Origin: Lysobacter sp. Root916
GTDB taxonomy: Bacteria > Pseudomonadota > Gammaproteobacteria > Xanthomonadales > Xanthomonadaceae
Direction: 5' to 3'
Assembly: GCF_001429785.1 (NCBI RefSeq)
Contig: NZ_LMJF01000001.1
Span: forward strand, 1,409,878 to 1,473,877
DNA length: 64,000 nucleotides
Positions 58,620-64,000 of this stretch are shown here, piece after piece. The notes beneath the pieces were generated by a model. That model saw only the letters and a program-made list of their open reading frames with translations. It made no database searches and was not told the origin of the DNA. Every line of letters starts with the position of its first letter. Position 1 is the stretch's first letter. A program made the position numbers and the translations under genes.

Positions 58620-60776
58620 TCAGTCGGCGCGCGGCACCGCGTCCCAGGCCAGGCCCAGGGTGAATCCGCGGCCCGCACCGGGCTCGAAGTAGCGCGCGTT
58701 GCCCTCGTTGACGATCACCGAGCCCACGTAGTCGCGATCGAACAAATTGTCCACGCGCGCGAAGCCGCGCCAACCGCGCGCGTTGCGCGGACGCCAGTCC
58801 AGGCGCAGTCCGTAGCGCGCGTTGCCGGCGACCCTGTCGGTATTGCGGTCGTCGACCGCGATGCAGTCGCTGAAACGGCCTTCCACGGCGGCATCGAAGA
58901 CGCCGTCGCGCGAACGCCAGGCGATCTCTGCGTACCCATCCGCGCGCGGCACGCCCGGCACGCGATTGCCGGCGGCGACCGTGCGCGTGGCGCCCTGCAC
59001 GCGATAGCTGTAACTCTGCTCGAAGCGCGCATCGATCCAGTTCGCGGCCAGCGCGTAACGCCACTGCGCGCCCCACGCGCCTTCCAGCCCCAGCTCGAGG
59101 CCGTCGCGACGGGTGCGCCCGGCGTTGGCGAAACTGGCGCGGCCGCCGCGGCTGTCGGCGGGCACGATCTCGTGCTCGCCCTCGACCCGATACGCGGCCA
59201 CGCTGACGCGGCCGCCGGCGTAGCGCCAGCGCAGACCGAGTTCGGCGCTGGCGTAGCGCGCCGGGCGCAATTCGCGATTGAAGCCCGCGCTGCCGTCGGC
59301 GCGATAGGCCAGTTCGGTCGCGGTCGGCGTCTCGAAGCCGCGACCGACGCTGGCGAAGGCCTCGCCGCGGCCGAACGCGCGCGCCACGCCCAGCGCGGCC
59401 GAGGTTTCCCGATAGTCGGCGCCACCGCTGTCGTCGCCGTTGCCCGGCGCGAAGTAGCGGTCTCGGGAACGGAACGCCAGACGCGCATGACGCAGCGCCG
59501 CCAACACGGTCCAGTCCTGGGCCGGTGCGTAGTCGCCGATCGCGTACAGCTCGCGGTCGGAGATGCGGTTGCGCTCGTCGCGGCGCAGGCGGCCGCGCAC
59601 GCCCAGGCGGTCGCCGACGAAGTTCTCGTAGCCGCGCCGGTCTTCGTCCAGGCGCGCCCACTCGACCCCAAGCGCGAACGCGCCGCGTGCGCCGCGCCAG
59701 CGGTGCCCGGCATCCACGCCCAGCGACCCGCGGCCTAGATCGATCACGCCACCGGCGCTGCCCGGCGCGGCCTGCGCCGCCACCGGCAGGGCGAGGTACT
59801 GCAGCACGTCGCGCTCGATGCGGTAGCCGCCGATCCAGACCTCGCGCCCCGGCGCGTAGTCGCGCTGCCAACGCAGCCCGACCTGACGGTTCTCGATGCG
59901 CTTGCGGGTATCGAACAACGACGCGACCGCATCGGTGCCATGCGCGTCGGCACGTAGGCCGGCGCGGTCCAGGCCCAGCGGGTCCTGGGTGTCGGGCTGC
60001 GACAGCGAGTTCAGCACCAGACGGACGCGTTCGCCCTCGCGCGGCGCCCACTCGGCCACGGCATCGAACTGCGAGCGCTGCGCGGCCGCGTGGGCGCGCT
60101 CGCCGTCGGTCTGGAAATAACTGGCGCCGACCCGGCCGCGCCAGCGCCTGTCGTCGCTGACCGCGTCGGCGACGGCGCTCGCACGCGCGCTGCCGTGATC
60201 GCCGCCCCAGGCCTGCAGGCTGGCGCCGCGCAGGCGCTCCAAATCGGTCGCGGCCACGATCGCGCCGCCGGCAGCGTTGCCGTACTGCAGGGCCAGGGGG
60301 CCGCGCAGCACTTCGATCCGGTCCAAAGCGTCCAACGGAAAGTTCGCCGCCTGCCCCTGCCCGTCCGCGGCCGAGGCCGGAATGCCGTCGACGACCAGGC
60401 GGATGCCGCGGATGCCGAAGGTCGAACGCGCGCCGAAGCCGCGGCTTTGTATCTGCAGGTCCTGGGCGTAGTTCTGGCGATCCAGCACGCTGATGCCGGG
60501 CACGCGCGCCAAGGCCTCGGACAGGTTCACCTGACGCTGGCCCGCACGCAGGGTATCGCCGTCGATGGCGGTGATCGCACCTGGGAAGCTCGCTAAAGGA
60601 CGCCGTGGCGCGACCACCTCGACCGTGTCCAGCGTATGCGCGTCGGTGTCGGCCTGCTGCGCGGGAGCCGCCGCGGAGGTCGCGCTCAAGGCCAAGGCGC
60701 ATGCGATGGCCAGGCGCCTCCGCTGCGGTCGCGCATTTGGAAAGGACGAGGCCAAGGCCGATACAGGGAGCGGCAT
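58620..60776 (-). CDS. TonB-dependent receptor (FecA-like)
   Basis: 718 residues from ATG 60776. There is a signal peptide (LAIACALALSATSAAAPAQQ, from about residue 22). The plug has HTLDTVEVVAPRRPLASFPGAITAIDGD, LARVPGISVLDRQNYAQDLQIQSRGFGARSTFGIRGIRLVVDGIPA and LDRIEVLRGPLALQYGNAAGGAI. The barrel ends in GFTLGLAWDAVPRAD, without the usual terminal aromatic residue. The style is that of FecA/iron-citrate-type receptors, but no fec regulators are near. The stop lies 9 bases from the convergent hydrolase stop. Confidence 0.88.
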   Translation of the reverse strand: MPLPVSALASSFPNARPQRRRLAIACALALSATSAAAPAQQADTDAHTLDTVEVVAPRRPLASFPGAITAIDGDTLRAGQRQVNLSEALARVPGISVLDRQNYAQDLQIQSRGFGARSTFGIRGIRLVVDGIPASAADGQGQAANFPLDALDRIEVLRGPLALQYGNAAGGAIVAATDLERLRGASLQAWGGDHGSARASAVADAVSDDRRWRGRVGASYFQTDGERAHAAAQRSQFDAVAEWAPREGERVRLVLNSLSQPDTQDPLGLDRAGLRADAHGTDAVASLFDTRKRIENRQVGLRWQRDYAPGREVWIGGYRIERDVLQYLALPVAAQAAPGSAGGVIDLGRGSLGVDAGHRWRGARGAFALGVEWARLDEDRRGYENFVGDRLGVRGRLRRDERNRISDRELYAIGDYAPAQDWTVLAALRHARLAFRSRDRYFAPGNGDDSGGADYRETSAALGVARAFGRGEAFASVGRGFETPTATELAYRADGSAGFNRELRPARYASAELGLRWRYAGGRVSVAAYRVEGEHEIVPADSRGGRASFANAGRTRRDGLELGLEGAWGAQWRYALAANWIDARFEQSYSYRVQGATRTVAAGNRVPGVPRADGYAEIAWRSRDGVFDAAVEGRFSDCIAVDDRNTDRVAGNARYGLRLDWRPRNARGWRGFARVDNLFDRDYVGSVIVNEGNARYFEPGAGRGFTLGLAWDAVPRAD

Positions 60777-60869
60777 GCGATTGCGATCCGAACGGGTGCG
60801 GGCATGATGCCATCCCGCCCGGATCGCGCCTGTCGACAAAGTCACGGCCGCGTCAGCGCCCCTACGGCC

Positions 60870-61940
60870 TTACTCCTTATCGCCTTTCAGATCGAAGCAG
60901 TGCTTGCCCTCTGGATGCGGCCACTCGCGTCCGTACCAATTGCCGTTGCCGTCGACCGCGGTGTCCGTGTCGAAGCTGGCGCACAAGCGATAGGCATGGC
61001 CCGCGCCCGGTTCATAGAGATAGGGCGCGCCACTGACAGGATCGGCGTAATCCAGGCGTACGCCTGGCTGATCGGCCAGGGTCTTGATATCCGCCGGCAA
61101 ACGTTCGTGTTTGGCGACGTAGCCGGCGACCGCGGTGCTGATCCGGTCCAAATCCTGCACGCGACGCTGATCCAGACGGATCAGGCGCTGCGTGCCCGGC
61201 CCGCCGGTGATCCACAGCGCCGTCGTCACCGCCGCGACCATCACCGTAGCGGTCAGGAACAGCAGCCCGCGTCCCACCGCGCGCCCGCCAGGGCCCTCGG
61301 TCTCCTCACGCCGCAGATCGCGCAGGTAATAGCCGAACACCGTGCCCGCGATCGCCGCGACCACCAGCACCTTGAGCACGAAGCGCAGGCTGAGTTCGCC
61401 GTCGAGTAGGTTGTAGACCAGCGCGGTCATATCGCCGATCAGCACGGAGGCGGCGACGAACAGGGTCAGGTACGTCAGCCAACGTCGCACCGGCGACAGC
61501 CGCTTGATCGGATAGCGCACGACTTCACGCGCCAGATAAGCGCTCACGAAGGCGAACACCGGGAAGGCGATGATGACCGCCGCCACCGACCAGTGAAGCT
61601 CCGGCCCCACCCGCATCTGCATCAGTTGGCGGGCCGGATCCACGGGGTCCGCCAGCCAATGATCGATCAGATCGAACAGCAGGCTGCCCAGATTGAAGGC
61701 GACGAAATACAAGGTCGCGAACAGCACCAGATAGAGGAAGGCCTCGCGCGCGGACAGCGAGGCGCGCGGCTTCGGCACCGGCACCACGAAGCCCACGTCG
61801 GCATAGGCGTCGAGCACGCCGCGCGTCTGCTCGGCGGTCCAACCGGCCTGGCCCAGGGCTTGCGCGATCGCTTCCTTGGATTGGCCGCGCATCAGCGCTT
61901 CGCGTACGAACAGCTCCAGTTCCTGGGTTCCCGCCGCCAT
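60870..61940 (-). CDS. DUF5671 membrane protein with UBA-like N-terminus
   Basis: 356 residues. The N-terminal helical segment (about 5-48, LFVREALMRGQSKEAIAQALGQAGWTAEQTRGVLDAYAD) resembles the small UBA-like or SHOCT-like motif often fused to such proteins. Five or six membrane helices follow (SAREAFLYLVLFATLYFVAFNLG starts DUF5671), then a soluble C-terminal domain (about 255-356) with PHPEGKHCFDLKG. Function is unknown. ATG 61940 avoids an implausible extension. Confidence 0.78.
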   Translation of the reverse strand: MAAGTQELELFVREALMRGQSKEAIAQALGQAGWTAEQTRGVLDAYADVGFVVPVPKPRASLSAREAFLYLVLFATLYFVAFNLGSLLFDLIDHWLADPVDPARQLMQMRVGPELHWSVAAVIIAFPVFAFVSAYLAREVVRYPIKRLSPVRRWLTYLTLFVAASVLIGDMTALVYNLLDGELSLRFVLKVLVVAAIAGTVFGYYLRDLRREETEGPGGRAVGRGLLFLTATVMVAAVTTALWITGGPGTQRLIRLDQRRVQDLDRISTAVAGYVAKHERLPADIKTLADQPGVRLDYADPVSGAPYLYEPGAGHAYRLCASFDTDTAVDGNGNWYGREWPHPEGKHCFDLKGDKE

Positions 61941-62248
61941 GCCCCGCTCTCCCGATATGGACGAGGCGAATCTAGCAGCTTCGCCGCGGCACCCGGCGAC
62001 CATCGTCGGGGTCGAGCATTACGCTACCGGCGGGCACGGACGGCGCTACGCTGCGTCGCTGGCCCCGGCCTCCACCCGATTCTGGGCGCAGGCCATCCAC
62101 CGCCCTTGCCCAGAGACGAAGACAGCGCGAAATCGCGCCAACTCGGTCCGCGTTGAGTCCGTACGAATCGCAGGCCCATAATCGGGAGCGACTCGACGGT
62201 TTAAGGTTTCGCTAGCGCGCAATTCCCTGGTAGAGGAGGAAGACCGGC
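61941..62248. other. divergent intergenic region without recognised gene
   Basis: A 308-base spacer between the DUF5671 gene (minus) and the SH3-like gene (plus). It must hold both promoters. AGAGGAGGAAG at 62232-62242 is the ribosome binding site of the SH3-like gene. No conserved element was found. Confidence 0.5.
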
Positions 62249-62905
62249 ATGAGTCTCTCGCATATCGCCCCCCTGGCCGTCTTGCTGGCGCTGGCGAGCG
62301 GCGCCACGGCGGCGCCCGATGCCGGCGCGCGCGAGGCTCGCAAGCCGGCTTGCGAGCTCGATGCGTATGCCAAGGACACCGATCCCAAGGGTCTCAATGT
62401 CCGCTCCGGCCCCTCGATCGACGCCCCCATTCTCGCGACCTTGCCGGGCTGGAAGCCACCCGGGCCCGATGACGAGTTGGAAGGACATCTCCCGGTAGGA
62501 TTCACCATCGTCGAGGCGCGCGACGGTTGGGTGCGCATCGCGGACGTGTCGATACCGGACCCCGGCAGCGGCGCCCATCGGGCCTCCCCGATCAGCGGCT
62601 GGGTCAGCGGCAAGAAGGTCGGTTACGCCCTACAGACCGAGGTCGGCTTCGAACGGCCCGATCCGACCAGCCCGGTGGCGATCCGCAGCGACGACTGGAT
62701 CCGCCTCGACGACGCGATCGGCATCAGCGACTGCTCGGGAGAGTGGGCGCAGATCGCTTACGGCGACCGCAAGTCGCCGCAGCGCGCCTGGTTCCGCGGC
62801 CTGTGCGGCCTGATCGAGACCACCTGCGATGGCCGCCTCGGCGACGACAGCGAGGATCATGCGGCGGCCGATGCGAACGCAGCGGGCGACGCTCCCAGGC
62901 CTTGA
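62249..62905 (+). CDS. secreted SH3-like domain protein
   Basis: 218 residues with a signal peptide (LAVLLALASGATAA, cleavage about residue 22). The bacterial SH3 core is DPKGLNVRSGPSIDAPILATLPG (LNVRSGPS is diagnostic), followed by VGFTIVEARDGWVRIADV and ISGWVSGKKVGYALQTE. A second half (about 130-195) has WIRLDDAIGISDCSGEWAQIAY, possibly another beta-barrel. Four Cys residues may pair. Probably periplasmic and cell-wall associated; partner unknown. Strong AGGAGG. Confidence 0.82.
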   Translation: MSLSHIAPLAVLLALASGATAAPDAGAREARKPACELDAYAKDTDPKGLNVRSGPSIDAPILATLPGWKPPGPDDELEGHLPVGFTIVEARDGWVRIADVSIPDPGSGAHRASPISGWVSGKKVGYALQTEVGFERPDPTSPVAIRSDDWIRLDDAIGISDCSGEWAQIAYGDRKSPQRAWFRGLCGLIETTCDGRLGDDSEDHAAADANAAGDAPRP

Positions 62906-62932
62906 GCGAACACGACACAGCGAACGCGCAAA

Positions 62933-62960
62933 AGAAAAGCGGGCCGTAGCCCGCTTTTCT
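62933..62960. terminator. bidirectional terminator between SH3 gene and pnp
   Basis: AGAAAAGCGGGC, loop CGTA, GCCCGCTTTTCT: a 12-bp stem with A/T-runs on both sides. It serves the two convergent genes. Confidence 0.9.
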
Positions 62961-62984
62961 CTAGTCCAGCATGGTGCGCGGCGA

Positions 62985-64000
62985 TTACTCGGCCACGACG
63001 CCCTCGCCTTCCTCGACGGCCTTCATCGACAGGCGGATGCGGCCCTGCTTGTCGACTTCCAGCACCTTGACCTTGACCACGTCGCCTTCCTTGAGCTTGT
63101 CGCTGACCTTCTCGACGCGCTCGTTGGAGATCTGCGACACGTGGACCAGACCGTCCTTGCCCGGCAGGATCGTCACGAAGGCGCCGAAGTCCATGATCTT
63201 GGCGACCTTGCCTTCGTAGATGCGGCCCGGCTCGACGTCGGACACGATCTGGTCGATGCGCGCCTTGGCGGCCTGCGCGGCGGCGGCGTTGACCGAAGCG
63301 ATGACGATGGTGCCGTCGTCCTGGATGTCGATCTGGGTGCCGGTTTCCTTGGTGATCGCCTGGATGGTCGAGCCGCCCTTGCCGATCACTTCGCGGATCT
63401 TGTCCGGGTGGATCTTCATGGTCAGCAGACGCGGCGCGTACTCGGACAGCTCCGAACGCGAGGTCGTGATGGCGTTGGCCATCTCGCCCAGGATGTGCAG
63501 ACGACCGGCCTTGGCCTGGCCCAGCGCGACCTGCATGATCTCTTCGGTGATGCCCTGGATCTTGATGTCCATCTGCAGGGCCGAGATGCCTTCGCTGGTA
63601 CCGGCCACCTTGAAGTCCATGTCGCCGAGGTGATCCTCGTCGCCCAGGATGTCGGACAGGACGACGAAGTTGTCGCCTTCCTTGACCAGGCCCATCGCGA
63701 TGCCCGCGACCGGCGCCTTGATCGGCACGCCGGCATCCATCAGCGCCAGCGAGCTGCCGCAGACCGAGGCCATCGAGGACGAGCCGTTCGACTCGGTGAT
63801 TTCCGACACGATGCGAATCGTGTACGGGAACTCTTCCATGGTCGGCATCACGGCGAGCACGCCGCGCTTGGCCAGGCGGCCGTGGCCGATTTCGCGGCGC
63901 TTCGGGCCCATCATGCGGCCGGCTTCACCGACCGAGTAAGGCGGGAAGTTGTAATGGAACAGGAAGTGTTCCTTGTACTCACCGGAGACGGCGTCGATGA
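62985..64000 (-). CDS. pnp: polynucleotide phosphorylase (5' part beyond window)
   Basis: The C-terminal 338 codons of the exoribonuclease, entering from the right edge. Residues visible include [27 protein letters not shown] and the catalytic [27 protein letters not shown] of the second RNase PH domain. A KH domain follows ([25 protein letters not shown]) and the S1 domain ([34 protein letters not shown]). Complete at the C-terminus. It degrades RNA processively from 3' ends and joins the degradosome in many bacteria. Confidence 0.97.
   Translation of the reverse strand, partial: IDAVSGEYKEHFLFHYNFPPYSVGEAGRMMGPKRREIGHGRLAKRGVLAVMPTMEEFPYTIRIVSEITESNGSSSMASVCGSSLALMDAGVPIKAPVAGIAMGLVKEGDNFVVLSDILGDEDHLGDMDFKVAGTSEGISALQMDIKIQGITEEIMQVALGQAKAGRLHILGEMANAITTSRSELSEYAPRLLTMKIHPDKIREVIGKGGSTIQAITKETGTQIDIQDDGTIVIASVNAAAAQAAKARIDQIVSDVEPGRIYEGKVAKIMDFGAFVTILPGKDGLVHVSQISNERVEKVSDKLKEGDVVKVKVLEVDKQGRIRLSMKAVEEGEGVVAE

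Overview
The window is very GC-rich, gene-dense chromosomal DNA. Codon use, REP-type repeats, an X-type type IV secretion system (T4SS) with XVIPCD-tailed effectors, class III PHA synthase genes and TonB-dependent receptors all point to a Xanthomonadaceae member, most likely a Lysobacter-like predator or soil bacterium. This identification is inferred from gene content; no rRNA or housekeeping marker other than partial pnp is present.

Region 1 (about 1-21 kb, all on the minus strand) is a complete bacteria-killing T4SS locus. Transcription appears to run virB7-virB8-virB9-virB10-virB11, virB1-virB2-virB3-virB4-virB5-virB6, a DUF4189 protein, three lipoprotein/effector pairs, a toxin-less XVIPCD protein, a small unknown gene and virD4, which runs off the window start. 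Two effectors have a GH19 lysozyme/chitinase-like domain and one has an M23-like domain. All three continue into a peptidoglycan-binding repeat and the VirD4-recruiting XVIPCD. The preceding lipoproteins are the probable periplasmic immunity proteins. Stable hairpins follow each effector gene.

Region 2 (21-30.5 kb): a PLP aminotransferase, a DUF3293 protein and the cytochrome c maturation operon ccmABCDEFGHI. A 189-bp MITE-like element is inserted in frame at the very start of ccmH.

Region 3 (30.5-43 kb): a MetX-type O-acyltransferase and cysteine dioxygenase (sulfur metabolism), a DUF2214 membrane protein and tRNA-Leu(CAA). These are followed by a small accessory patch (tautomerase, lipocalin-like protein, LysR regulator, TylF-type methyltransferase), a DUF1800/DUF1501 export pair, an NRDE protein, and several small envelope proteins including an HExxH protein, a PspC protein and an SGNH lipoprotein.

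Region 4 (43-60.8 kb) is organised around polyhydroxyalkanoate/3-hydroxybutyrate metabolism: phaC-phaE, pssA, a 3-hydroxybutyrate-oligomer hydrolase, a LuxR-type response regulator, a solute-symporter hybrid histidine kinase (CrbS/MxtR-like), a TonB receptor, a GntP-family permease related to D-3-hydroxybutyrate permeases, an alpha/beta hydrolase and a second TonB receptor. Together they could sense, import, depolymerise and store short hydroxyacids. This functional link is inferred from neighbourhood.

Region 5 (60.8-64 kb): a DUF5671 membrane protein, an SH3-like secreted protein, a bidirectional terminator and the 3' part of pnp. Intergenic regions across the window carry REP-like inverted repeats and copies or half-copies of the MITE family seen in ccmH. 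No CRISPR array, transposase gene or rRNA was seen.
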